Position numbers and translations under genes: made by a program. This document shows positions 12,001 to 25,100 of a stretch of DNA of 64,000 bases, piece by piece (the first letter of the stretch is position 1; every line of letters starts with the position of its first letter). The notes under the pieces are model-generated. The model was not told the DNA's origin. It searched no databases and worked only from the letters and a program-made list of their open reading frames with translations. The DNA is from Spirodela intermedia (Eukaryota > Streptophyta > Magnoliopsida > Alismatales > Araceae). Where the stretch lies: positions 4,563,501-4,627,500 of the forward strand of contig LR746269.1 in NCBI GenBank assembly GCA_902729315.2, in the 5' to 3' direction.

Positions 12001-13275
12001 TTTTATAGGATGATTGATTTAAAGTCTTAGAAAAGGTTAAATCTTATCTAATTAGTTTCTATTTTCCAATAATCAAACTAGACCATTTGGGAATTCAACT
12101 TGAATATCAACTAGTCAAATTACATAATGATTAATCAGTTAAGACTTGCCCAACTACCTCTAAATTGCTCATACATGTACACCACATGATTGACTTGTAG
12201 TACTGGTCATGAGCCATTTTTCTTATTTCTACATGATGATTCATTTTAGATTTAAGGAAAGGTCAAATCTCATTTTAGATTGATTGGCTAAAAGTACTTA
12301 AGGATTTGAAGATCCATTAGTCAAGCTACTTGAAGATTGGCTGGTTAAAAGACTACTTTGCCCCCTCCACATTGCGTACATGAGTACAACACAATTGACT
12401 TTGAGTACTAATCACATGTTATTTTTATTTTTTTATAGGATGATTAATTAATTTTGGATTTTAGAAGGGGTCAGATGTTGTCTGCTTCATTAATATTATC
12501 TAATAATCAGAGTAGACCAATTGGGAATTTGATGAGGTCCTTGCCTCATCATCTATGCCACGTAGGCAATGAAGCTGATCGTTGCCTACCTCACTACGTC
12601 GGAAGCGGAACTAGTAGGAAGAAGAGACGGACCAGTCTCCATTGTAGAGACAGAGCCTATAAAAATCCTTATGAGCCAAGTGGGAGAAGACATGAAAGAA
12701 GTATAGAGTATTATCCACTCTAAGGGTTTACCTGAGTCTCACTCGCTCTAAGGGTTGTGTTGAGCCTGACCCGCTCTAAGGTCGTTATCCTCACCTTCTT
12801 ATTCTCCCTGCTCCTACGTCCTACTGGAGATCTCTCGGGTCCACTTTGTCTCTCTCACTTCCCCGCGCCATGTCTCTGATCTCCTGTGGCCTCGCTTTGT
12901 CCTTTAGTGTAAGACATCAGCTACTGTTCCGCCCGCAATACTCTGGAGTCACCATCTCCCTCCTCAGCTAGATCCAACGGTTATCCTGATATCCCTCGGT
13001 CTGTACAGTACCCGGGGCCTTATCAGAGTTCAAAATGAAGATCAACTAGTCAAGCTATTGTATGACTGGCTGGTTAAGACCGCCGCTACCGTTGACTTTG
13101 GATACTGTTCATGCATTTTTTTATCTTTTATGGGACGATTCATTTTGGATTTTAGGAAAAGGTCAAACATCTTCTGCTTCGTTACTATTTTCCGATAATC
13201 AGAACGGACCAGCTGGGAATTCAACCTGAAGATCAACTAGTCAGGCTACCAGGAGATAGATTGGCTAGCACCGCT
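12000..13275. repeat. ~190-225-bp tandem repeat array (4 partial units)
   Basis: Recurring ordered blocks: AGGATGATT.ATTT, TTAGGAAAAGGTCAAA, TCC.ATAATCAGA...ACC, TGGGAATTCAACCTGAA, ATCAACTAGTCAAGCTAC and TGGCTGGTTAAGAC. The GGTCAAA-type block recurs near 12030, 12254, 12463 and 13153. Once the solo LTR at 12530-13025 is removed, the spacing is about 224, 209 and 189. Confidence 0.8.
12530..13025. mobile_element. Solo LTR with target-site duplication
   Basis: 496-bp insert that splits one unit of the surrounding repeat. It starts TGATGAGG and ends CCTTATCA, an imperfect terminal inverted repeat of LTR type. It is flanked by GAATT (12525-12529) and GAGTT (13026-13030), a 5-bp duplication with one change. 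Uninterrupted neighbours read ...TGGGAATTCAACCTGAA..., so the empty site is visible in the same array. It carries a TATA box (TATAAAAA at 12658) in the plus direction. No pol sequence is present. Gypsy or Copia origin is not decided. Confidence 0.85.
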
Positions 13276-13378
13276 GCCCCTGCCCCCTCCTAAACCAGCC
13301 CACCACCGGCGTCCTATTCCTTCCCCACCTCAGACTCTGCGAGAGACGAGAGAAAGAGAGAGATACAGAGAGAGAGGT

Positions 13379-13791
13379 CTAGGCGGCGGAGGCGGTGGCG
13401 ATGGAGGGGCCATCGAGCCACTTAAGGCGGAGCTCGATCTCGCCGGACTCGACGTCGCAGAGCCTGAGGCGGAGGTCCTGTACTATCTCGCCGTCGAGGA
13501 AGGAGACGGAGCTGTCCACCACCAGGCAGTTCTCCCCGTCCGGCGGAACCCTCCTCAGCTTCGTCTCCCCGCCGGCGGCGAGCCGCAGAGCGCGCCGGAG
13601 TCTGGCGGCAGAGAAGATCGGCCGGAGGCTGACGTGGGCGTGCCCCATCTCGTCGTCCGCCTTGAACACGTCCCTGTCGAACACCTCCTGCGGGCGAGAG
13701 ATGGAAAATCCTTGCCATTCAAATCGCGCAAACCCACCCCGAAGAAATGATCAATCTCACACCAGCGAGAGATGATGATGGTGATGGTGAA

Positions 13792-13854
<63 letters not shown>

Positions 13855-13862
13855 GGTGGTGG

Positions 13863-13897
<35 letters not shown>

Positions 13898-13919
13898 CTG
13901 ATGGTGGTGGTGGTGGTGG

Positions 13920-13957
<38 letters not shown>

Positions 13958-13964
13958 GTGATGG

Positions 13965-14003
<39 letters not shown>

Positions 14004-15014
14004 CGATGACGATGACAACTGCGACAAGAAGAAAATAATAATTCTCTCGGGTGGGTCATCGCTGATCATCACCCACGACGAAAAATTAATCGCACCCACA
14101 AAAATTGGATGACGACGAGGATGAATCAAGAACAAGAACAATGATAATGGTGTTCACGCTTGATGGGTTCGCGGAATTTCGAAAATCAGGCGTAGTGGAA
14201 TACGGGCAGAATATGCAGAGAAAGCAGGGGATTCATCTCGTTGTGTTCGTTCCATTGAGTTTCCACCGATAGAACACTAATCGAAGGAGTAGCAGAGGCA
14301 GTCGGAATACGGGCAGGATCGTCGTCCTAATCCGCTGCAGGAAATCAGCGAGAAGTAACAGGTAAGAAGACATCGAGGAGAGGGCACTCACAAGCTTGAG
14401 AACGCCGACGGGCTCCGTCACCGTGAAAGTCAATTCCTGGTTCCAGACCGGATTCAAGCAGCTTTTGATGACCTTCGTCTTGAGATACTGATGGGGAAAG
14501 AGGGAACAGCAGTTAGCTAGATTGAGCACAGATTCCGAAAGATCGGGACGAGCCAGGCAGATGAACAATCGGATTTAACAATCGGACGATGAAAATGAAT
14601 TGGATTAAAAAAGCAGCTGACCTAATTGTTCCACTCATGAAGGAGTTCCCGGACTAGGAAGGAAGAGGAGGAGATCGAATAGGCAGATACGACCATAAAA
14701 AGAACAGGAGGGAATCGAATGTCTTCCAGCTTGAAGCGTATCTGGCTCTGAGGAATCTCCCCCCCCCCGGTGGACGATGTCCATTTAAAAAACTCACCTC
14801 AATTCTTACGGATGGGCTAGAAAAATGCCTCCGTCGTCAAGTTGGCGGAAGCCGACACGATTGCTCGACAATAAAAATAGAAGCCGAGTAGGTGTTGAAA
14901 GAGAGACCTACGACCGTATGATCCAAGTTACAGAGATACTGAGGTATTTCTCTATGTGAGGTCTTCATCAGCGAGTACTTTCTCTATGGGGGGACGCAAG
15001 ACCAGTCACGGAGG

Positions 15015-15060
<46 letters not shown>

Positions 15061-15174
15061 CACCTGATTGCCGAGCCGAGCCACCACGTAGGGATCGCTG
15101 CTGGTGAAATCCCTAATCACCAGCCTCTTCCCCCGCAGCACAAGCACCTTGAGTATCCCAATAACTTCCTCCAT
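13379..15174 (-). CDS. C2-domain ABA-related (CAR-type) protein
   Basis: Three coding exons (minus): 15064-15174, 14392-14487 and 13379-13687, all phase 0, giving 171 aa. It is a single C2 domain from the first residues (MEEVIGILKVLVLRGKRL). Ca2+-loop acidic residues are D22 and D27 (RDFTSSDPYVV) and D73, D75, D80 and D81 (EVFDRDVFKADDEMG). Residues 38-69 are YLKTKVIK...NPVWNQELTFTV. The C-terminal ...VQDLRLRLCDVESGEIELRLKW matches plant CAR proteins, which are 165-185 aa long, bind membrane phospholipid with Ca2+ and recruit PYR/PYL ABA receptors. A 5' UTR intron is likely (15186-15458), from the acceptor CCTCAG and the donor CAG|GTATG. Intron 2 holds a huge trinucleotide tract. Family assignment is firm; the exact paralogue is not known. 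Confidence 0.92.
13772..14020. repeat. (GAT)n/(GGT)n trinucleotide tract in CAR intron 2
   Basis: About 245 bases of almost unbroken GAT triplets with GGT blocks (13838-13863, 13902-13921). It lies wholly inside intron 2 of the minus-strand C2 gene. The long homopolymeric ORFs here (Asp, His, Ser) are artefacts of the repeat. Confidence 0.95.
15018..15058. repeat. (GA)n microsatellite beside CAR exon 1 donor
   Basis: Around twenty GA dinucleotides, (CT)n on the transcribed strand. They begin within ten bases of the intron 1 donor at 15063. Confidence 0.9.
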
Positions 15175-15458
15175 CCGGTCCCTTCCTGAGGTCAGGGAAA
15201 CGGAATTGAGTGGGAGATGCTTCTCGGAAATCGAAGATCAAAACGTCGACGAACTCCAATGGCAAATCCCCAAGCACAGAAGCTTCACAGTCGGTGAATT
15301 CCAGTCTCCTCCTACTCCTGCACCCGAGGAGACGACTCCGAAAGGAATTCCAAGAGAGAGAAACACGGGACGGGAAGATCCCTGAGAAGATCATTGGAAC
15401 CTAACGTTCCAGACTCCTCGGAAATGTGAGAATGGAGCCCAAGGTGAGCAGAACATAC

Positions 15459-16144
15459 CTGAGAGCTATTGGGAACTCCGCCGTCGTTCTTCCTTCTTCC
15501 AGGGAGTTGCCGGGAAGAAAGAGTTCGGCGAGAGAGAGAGAGAGAGCAATGTAAGGAGTGGCCTCTTGACCGGCATCTGTCAATTGACGGTCACAGCTGG
15601 CCCCTCTCATTCAAGTCTAATCGCCACTCGGGAACAAAAGTCTAAATATTATATTAAAACGAAATATATTGATAAAAACGAAATGTGACTCGCGAGTCTA
15701 AAGCGGGATCCCGATAAGGGGGCCGAGTCAAAGTTGGACTGTCCATCACCCAAGGCGATTTCAACCGACGTTCAAAGTCGGCTCGGGAGTTCAAAGTCCG
15801 ATTCCAAACGGAGAGCAAGTCAAAACCTTGACCCCGGGGTCGACTCCTATCCACTTGGTACAGTCTCCCCTCTGCTCCGGTGTTCAAAGTCCAGTTCCAA
15901 GCGAAGAGCAAGTCGAAACCTGGACCGCGGGTGAACTCTCTCTCTTCACTCTGCTCCGGAAAGGAGGCAGAACATAAGCACGGAGACGCATGAAAAGGGC
16001 AACCTTATGGTAAGACTGTAAATGATGATACATGCTTCTATCAAGGGAGAATACTCCCCGAGGGCAAGGTCAAACCATATACAATTGAATAAAGTCAAAA
16101 GATATGAGATTTCCCATGACGCTATCTACACCCCTCCTCCCCTT
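15459..16144. other. CAR 5' region and spacer to ABC1K gene
   Basis: The left part is the presumed noncoding exon and promoter of the C2 gene. At 15789-15960 a ~94-bp unit is repeated twice, each copy with GTTCAAAGTCC, GAGCAAGTC.AAACC and CTCTGCTCCGG. No further ORF is supported. The 3' UTR of the minus-strand kinase gene ends in the right part. Confidence 0.5.
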
Positions 16145-19100
16145 TTAAATCTTCTTCTCGAACTCATCGAGTCTCTTGACCCTCCGCATGGATCTCACCA
16201 ACAAGATCAAGAAAACGCCTGCACGGTCAAACATCGAATAAAAGCTCATCAGGGTACATGATTTGACACCATATGGTTCAAACTAAGGGCAGGGCAAAAA
16301 TAATGCGACGGCCAAGCTTAGGATGGAACCGCAGGTCGTGGACATGCTATGGATGGCAGATATCTCCACTTCTGGCAGCTGCATGAGGGCATGATATTAT
16401 TGGTTCGGAGCAAGCTCATGCAGATATTTCCTGAAGCCCATTGGATGGGTATAAATGGAGGATATTTCTGTTTCTAGGAGTGGCAAGAGGCGGGAGAGGG
16501 TATTATGATCGGATATTATATGGTTCACACTAAGGAAATGATAGAAATAATCTGGCAAATAGACATGAATACCGGCGCCGATGAACGAGCCGTTCGAGAC
16601 GAAGGGGTTCCCTTGGCTGCCGACGGTGACCCCAACGTTGAGGAGGGTCCCACCCAGAGCAGTGTAGATGGTGGCCATCTGCAGGATCGAGGCCTTCCTG
16701 GCTGCTCTCTCGGACTGGCAGAGGAGAGAGGAAATCATTGATCAAGAGGTCCCTAAATTTTCCTGACCTATTATTGATTTTCCAAATTTCTTAGGATGGG
16801 AAATATTTGAATGGTTACCTCAAGGACTCTAACTCGGAGTTTCAGGTCTCCTGCCTCGAGCTGCTTCACGAACTCCTCTATCCGTTGAACCCGGTAGGGC
16901 ATTGAGATGGTCGAGTTTCTTGCCTGTTGGGAACAAGAAAAGATGTCGGCTTTTTTTTTTCCTTTCCCTTTTGGAGAGGAGAGAAAATAGCCCCGTTTTT
17001 CAGGGGAAAAAAGATCAAGGAAACCACATCACATGCATCTAAGGAGAGGTTAAAAAAACATGATATTATTCTTTTTTTTATTTTTTGAGAATGTAAACGA
17101 TTATTTTGGGGGGGCAAGCTTTGGACTTGTCCTGACAATGACTTGTCAAATGTGGAATTATTTTGGGGAGAAAAATAACCCAGTTTTCATTAAAATCTTC
17201 AAGGGAACCACATCATTTGCAACTTAGAAGAAGTAAAAAATTAAAGTATTTTGTTTGTGACAGATTCAGACGTCAGGAGGACGACTTGCCAAATGTGGAT
17301 TTTTTTTCTGGGAGAAAAATAATGATTTTTAATTAGAATATATCGAGGAAACCAAATCATATGTAATTCAGGAGAGGTAAAATAAAAATAAAAAATGCAA
17401 ACGAGCTTTTTGGCAACTTCTTCAAACTTTTCAAAGATGAGGACAAACAGACATGTGGAAAACATTTTGGGAGAAAAATACCCAAATTTTTTATCTAAAT
17501 ATGTCTAGAAAACTACATCATCTGCAACTTACAGTTTTATGTTAGAAGTGGGCTTCAGAGTTTTCACAAGGATGAGCCGCCAAACGTGGCTAGGGAGTCG
17601 TAATTCATGAGATGAGGAAGAGGGCTAAGAGAAAAGCAGCAGGAGACCTAAAGTCGGTGATAATTTCTACACAGATGTTTTCAGGAGTTCTTGCTTTCAA
17701 TAGAGAAAGGAATGAGGAGAAGATGAAATGTTTTAGGCTCCTGAAATAGGAAACTCTCGCTCAGAGGTCTTCCATCTCTTCCCAGCCGCATTAGGCAAAG
17801 GAAGAGGAGAAATAATGCTTAGAGTTGAAGCTCATCTCAAGCTCATGTGTTTTTCTGTCTTTTAATGGATATTTTAGAAACAATGAAGGGGAATGGGTAA
17901 GAGGAAATACATCGTTGGCTTGTCTTCTTAGCTGGTCAACGATTTCTGTCCCAGGACGCTGCCTCTGTCTTATGTCCAATAATTCCTGCGATTCAAGAAA
18001 AGTTACACGAAATATTACCACATAAAGTAATATTACGTTTCAAATGAAGATTCATGGGGATTTGTGGAGTAAAAATCATTCAGGAAGAAAGACAAACATA
18101 GAAGGTCACCTGTGCATAAGGCGCAGCGATTTTTACAAAAGAAAAATCCGGATCCAGTATGTACCCAATTCCTGTGAAGCGTCATAAAGAAGCTTTTCAA
18201 AAGAAAAAAATTGATACCGCAACATACATGAAGCTTTTCCTTCATACTTGCTTCTATTGAGCTAGAAAGAATGGTCGTGAGAAATGGACGATTATATATT
18301 GTTCTAGTTCCTTGGATGCTATTCATTAATTTTACAGACAGGCACCTAATAGTCCTGATAATTTCACCGAAAAACCAGTGTTTCAATGGAATTACGTAAA
18401 AAGGGAATCAGTTGCTCATATATACTCTCAGGGCATCAACACATTGATGGAATCACCTTTAAAAAGAGCAGGCACGGATAGAGAGATCAGTGAAAGAAAT
18501 TAACATAAGGGCTGCACCTTCAAGTGTGGAAAACGCTCTTAAAACAAACGTAAACGTGGCAGGGAATCGGAAAGGCTGATCCGTTGCGATTGCGAACAAA
18601 TCCTGCATGAAGATTTTTAAACATTCAGTGATGCTGCAACACATCAAAGGATTGGAAAACATATCCAAACGAATACTTTTTTCTGAGCGAGATCTAGGAC
18701 CCACCTCACCAATTGCAGCCAACGTCTGCTCTTGGTTTGGTGTCTGGTTCAGTAAATTGTCCAAGAAAAACTGCACAGATCTTCTTACCTAGAAAAGAAG
18801 ACGACGCCAGATATAGAGCCAGTTATTATTCTTATTATTATTTTTAATATGACAAGGGAAAAACAAACAAGAAATACCAACCGCAGACATGTCTCCTGTC
18901 GGTTGTAGAGCTCCAAGATCAATGAGGCTTTGCATAACCTGCAACAAAGCTAGCCTCTTTAGCAAGGTAAAGCAAGAGAGGCTTGTCTCCTCAAGTAGAG
19001 GAATTCGAAATTCATATCATATGAAAGAATACTGTTTCTCCTCCATGGTACGTAAATTTTCAATCCACAATAATGAATAGTTAATATACTGAGGGACATT

Positions 19101-22100
19101 TCATAGAGCTTTTCGTGCACCAGGTACTTTTTGAAAGCAGACCTTTAGTAACTTTAGCCCAACTTCTATTCCATGACACACATTTTCTACGATCTTTACA
19201 CAAAAAAGGCACGACTCAAAGTATTCAAAGCTTGATTTCGAATTCCATAATTATTTGATATTCATTCTCCAAGGAATTTAGCATTCTTTGTTAAAAAAAA
19301 TAAATAATATTAATAATAACATTTAAAGCATTCAAAGCTGTATGATAATAATTATCCGACCGTACAGCATGCCTGTGGAAACACAGGGCAGAAGCTAATC
19401 AGAATGAACATAATTTTGTTCAATATTTATTGAAACACAGAAAAAGTAAATATGGGCCATAGTGAAAACTTCATATTGTAGAAAACCAAACGGAAACTAG
19501 ATAGTTGGAGCAATAAACCTTCATGGTGTACCTTTCTTGCGTCCTTCTCATAAATAGCATAAAACAGTTCTAACAGCCTTTCCCGAGTGAAAGATTTTAT
19601 ATCTCCCATCATTCCAAAGTCGTAGTAGATGAGTGATCCATCAACATCAATAGCGAGATTACCAGGGTGAGGATCAGCATGAAAGAAGCCAGTCTTCAGA
19701 ATCTGAATTTAGTAGATGTGAATAGGATGAACCCCAAGAAAAAGTCAGATTCCCAAAGGGATAAATCAGAGATGGATTTTCATTTTATTACAATTTCTCA
19801 GCAGCATCTAATTTCAGCCTCAATCAAAAAAATGTATGCTTATCTCAGAGACATCACTTAAATTTGAAGATATTTGATGGCATGTCAATATATACAGACC
19901 AAGCTCTCAAAACATCATTCTTTGTAACCAAAAACAATGGCTCCTCGGTGTAATCTTTATTGTCGCATGATACATGGCTTTTTAGAATTTCTAATTCGAA
20001 AAGTGCTAGAAACTCACATATAGAAAAGAAAAGGAACAGCATTGAAAAGAAGTACGATCTATCAGCATTCATTTACTTTATGAATCATAAGCCACCATGA
20101 AAACACACTTTTTTTAAAAATCGAATTTTCTGAAAAAATGGACGTGAATCAGTTAACAGAAGGGAAAAGAAACAGTACATTGTCCTCATTGATGACCAAT
20201 CCAAATATACTTTGGTCAAAGCCGCTGAAACTTCATGCAGCATGAAATCCTAACAATGATATATATACATATCCTTTGTAACACACCCTACACCATATCT
20301 TCTTTATATAAATGCATCATCATGTCTTCTCAGAATATCATGTCGAGGCAGCACTCTATTATCTTCACTCATTGAAGAATTGAGTTTCAGCCTTAGTTTA
20401 AGATGTGGACTAAGGCAGATAAAATCAACATTGGATACCAGGTAACCCGAGTTCAATCCCAAGTTAGACCAGATGGATTTAGTAAAATAACCAATGAAAG
20501 GGGAATGGACTGATGTTCATTAAAATATATTTTTGATAATGTACAAGATATTAATAACATTATGTTAAAAATTACGAATAAGGGATTTTCTAAAAGATCT
20601 GCTGGCGGTGTGCTGTAAGCAACAGCAGGAGAGGAAATTAATGATTTTATAATATCACTTTTTATTTCCTTCTTTTTGTGATGCTATTTCCTCTTCTTAC
20701 CGTTCTGTCCATTGCAGCTTTCAACCTCTTTTCCTATTTCCTTACTTTTTCCTTTACCACTTCTTTGATGACGTGGATGCTAGAAACCTCAGCTAACTTT
20801 GGACGACATAGGCTAACTTGGACAGAAATCAGGACCCTGCAACCCTCCAAGTCTGGCATCATTGGGGAAATCCCAATCTCCCTTGAAACTGAAGGGAAAA
20901 TCTAAATTGACTAAAATCGGGCATACTAGAATGGATAAAAGGAGAGAATAGTTTTGATAAGTTTTAAAGGGAGAAAATAACCGGAAGGAGTATAAGATCA
21001 TTTTATCTCAGAATATCCTTTAGGTAAATATATCAGACGTGTATTTTCCAAGTCTTAAAAATCTTTTTTTCTTTAAAAAATGTATATTTTGGTTTGACTT
21101 CAAATTGGCCAATCCAAGTGAGATAAGAAAGTAAACAGCCCATTAGATTTTCTTCTGCTTCTTACAATTTAATATATTAAATATGAGATATTTAACAGAC
21201 CTGCAACAACCAGTGCGTAAGAATAAAAAAACCAGCAAGTTCAAAAATGGAGGAACCTCTCAATTCTGGTTCTGAAGTAAATCTGTAAACTCTTGGATAT
21301 CAAAAATCTAAACAAAATTTTACTCCACTTTTCTGTCTGAAGCCATTGCACAGGCTGCTTAATCTGCTCTCCATTGAGTCCCAGGTGATTTAATCTGTAA
21401 ATCATCATCCTCAGCCACCAGGACCATCCTTTTGACTTCATCCTGAGAAAAAATATGTATCTGTACTAATATGCCTTTTCCAGCGCCACCAGAAAAGTTT
21501 CTATGTTCTTATTGCCCACATAAAATTGAGCCACAACAAAATATCCTCTAATTTACCACAGAACGATATTCTATGAGTTTCTGCTAAAGACTCATTCTTG
21601 TTTCTCTTTCAGCATCGTTGCTTTTCTTTAATTTCACGCCAATCTTCTCCTGTGCCCTATTGTACCACATCCAAAGTATTTAACTGCACTCACACAATAC
21701 TTGGCCAGCATTCCCTATCGCCCAAAGCCTTTAAAACATAATAACAATACAATGACATTTCCTAGAGAGAAATTCACTAATACGAGCAACTCATTGTACA
21801 CGACTGTTCAAAACAGAAATGACATTGTTGCTGACATAAAAATCAGATTGTAGATACGAAGTTTAGCCAAAAGAAGGACAAAAAGTCCCTTACTTGTATC
21901 AGGTATGACTCTATTGCACGTGAGGCAATCAGAGAGCGTTTGTATCCCCTCGCATCTAGCAACTCCAAGTTATTTATCTTTATTCCTGTTTTCACGAAAA
22001 TATGCCTCAATTTCCGCTGAAATAATCTCTAACAGATGGCAATAAAGCCTAAAGACGTAGGGTAAATTCATAGAGAGTAAGCTGTTCAAAAGCATGATGA

Positions 22101-25100
22101 GCGGTCCACAGGTCAGATATCCATTGATTAGGAAGTAGGTAAGGAAAAATGATCTAACCTGGAACGTACTCCAGAGTCAATACTTTTGTAGAGGTATAGT
22201 CCCAAATAATAAGCTACAATATAAGGACACAGAATTAAATCCTGGAATAAGATTCTTTATATGAACATGGAAAGAACACTAGGTTCAAAATAAGCGTACT
22301 CCACGCTCAGCTGATGTCTTCATTGATTATAAAAATGAAGGGAAAAATATGAAAGAGAAAAAAGGAGTTTTTCTTGTAAGAAACTTACTGGCACGCGGAC
22401 CCACTTTACATTTCGAAAATCCCGGCGGAATCTGTCAGCATTTTTCCCTTCATTGATATAATCAATTTCTTCGTACAAAATCCTGAATTTTTTTAGAATG
22501 TAACAGATCTCAGCGATGAACAATGTCCATGTGAGTCATGGGACTGAGCACAACTTAATGGTACATCAAAACTAATAAACAAAGAAATTGGAAGACAAAC
22601 AACAAGTGGACATTTCATACATAAACATACAACTATTTCTATTTTTTTCCCGTGCAAAAACAATACAAAATCTAAAAAACAAAGAGATGTTCGTGAGCAG
22701 GCATGACAGACAAACATATAAAGACGACCTTTTTACTGGTTTATAAGTAAAACAAAAACAGAACGCAATAATGGGTAAAATCTGCATAATTGGTAAAGGG
22801 AAGTGCCTCAGCCAAGCAAAGAATGTATTTTAGAAATTGGGTTAAAAAAATGAAACAAAAAATTTCAAGCAATATTTTATGTCCGGAAATGTTTAATACT
22901 ATCTAAAAATCTCATAATTTTGCAGACTGAACAATGCAAGAAATGACTGGGATAATTTCTATCAAATATTCAAGAGCTCCAAAGTGACCACATAATGGTT
23001 AATTAACATGGAAACGTCAGTGGCCAAAGAAGATATTTGATATGTGAGGCACTGATCATAGTGCGAGTTTTCCTTCTTCCACGAGAATACAAACCAGGCC
23101 CCAAGAAAACTAGAAAGGATAAAATAAAACTATATATAAAAGCAAAAATTTAAATGCACCAGCAAGTAGAAAATTATTCATACTCAGATTGTCGCTATTT
23201 ACTTTGGGACAAGTTCTCATTATTTGTTCAAAACTTCAGATTAGGGTCCCAAAACAAGGTGTTCACGATGAAAATCACCCTCTGTGAGATCACTACTAGC
23301 TTTCCAGACCTTTTTTAAGAAGGAAACTTGAGATTATATTATTTTGAAGCTCCATATTCGCTAAAAGAAATGTATAACCTCTCAAATCACATCTTCTGGG
23401 TGAGAAATCCTTAACCTTCTTATGTAGTACCACCAAGCTAGTGCACTTTGGCTCAAGCAGTAGCATAGTTAACGGAAAGTAGTGATAGTGAAGTTAAAAA
23501 AGGAAAACATCTGCAGAACAGTGATAGATAAAGCAAGAGAAAACAGGTGAATGTAGCTTACTTGGAGCATTCATCATATATGCCGATCCAATCCCTTGTA
23601 GGACCTCCAAATGTTTCACTTCTCTGGAAATATTCCGCCACAAGTTTTAGATTCCCTACACAGAAAGGGGGTTTAGGAGAATAAGAGAATGCATCAATTA
23701 TGATTCTCCGAACCTTCAGACTATACAATTCCGACTCATGATCAAATTTGTTTACTAGTATGACAAGAAGTCTAATCCGAAAAGGGTAAACAATAACAAT
23801 AACTCCTTTAGTTTAAATAACCTCCTAAAAATCCCATATGGCATTCAATAACCTCCTAAAAAACTAGGCATTAGAACCTAATCACATGTTTCTTCATAAA
23901 AAATATAGCGCATATCTAGAAGGGCAAGATAAAGTGTAGCAATACTATAGCCACCAGAAGATACTAGTTTTGCATTGTTAATAGCATGAAATGTATGTCG
24001 GTGACAAATGTTTTAAATTCTATAAATGAATGCAATCGTCGATCCATGCATTTATTACTACCTTGACTTATGCCCCCATTTCCTTGTCGATAGTATCCAC
24101 CACATCTCTCCATAATTACAGATTAATTTGATAAAAAACGATTATTTGTAGTCCAATTTATCTTCTCAGGGTTTTATCTGGAAGTACAATGTAGTTTCTG
24201 GAAGTATAAACGCAGGGTCGGGATAAAATAGGTTTAGAAGGTAGTTTCCTTCCCTTTGGTGGTTATAGTTCCTTTTAACGCTATTACAACTATCTCCTTT
24301 TTCTTCTACTATGGTCAGAAGATGTGGACTGATTTCTGAACTAGTACCTTGGGCAATCTCGCCGTTTGCCATCTTGAAATCAATTTTGCTAAAACATAAT
24401 ACACATCCATATACTATCTTGTCATGTACAATGTTGGCCTAACAAGATTGTATTAATAATAAATGATCCTCGTATTTGAAATCATATAAATATATCCATG
24501 CTCATAAAAATTGATTTATAAGACAGGACAATATATTGAGTATAAGTGCATTTAAAATTACAAGACGTTGTGAGAGGTATGACTAAAGTGAGCATGCGCT
24601 AAATTATACTTCATAGTTTATTAAACGTCAAACTTTCTTGAAAAACAAGTGTTCGGCTTGACACTACTCGTACAAATAAAAAGCAACGTCAATCAACTAG
24701 AATACCTTTTAGATAAATTCTACATATTCTAGTTAAATGAGAACCTAAGATAACATCATTCAAACCAATTTTTAGAAGCTTAAGCACGTGAAAATGTTTA
24801 AATATGGTGTGATATATTCTTCTATCATTTTGAACAGAATATAGAGTAGGTATTAAAAGCTCCCTTACGTAGATCAATATCAAAAAGTTTCTTCAGACCA
24901 GGCCTTTGAACTTTTACAGCTACTTTCTCTCCACTATGCAGGATTGCACGGTGCACCTAAAGAAAGCAAAACAAAAACTCCATCAGGGAATATGATAATA
25001 TCTATAATTACATGGTAAACTAAAGTAGGAAATCTAGGTAAAATTTCATTGATGAATGAAGCAGAAATGGGCAAAAAAATAAAAATAAATGAATATCAAT

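Noticed and set aside
13747-14141. Long ORFs of Asp, His, Met/Val or Ser homopolymers
   Set aside because: They are readings of the (GAT)n/(GGT)n tract in an intron; every frame is open because the repeat lacks stops.
20400-20480. SINE-like sequence with B-box GAGTTCAATCCC
   Set aside because: No convincing A-box at the right distance, no 3' tail and no target duplication.
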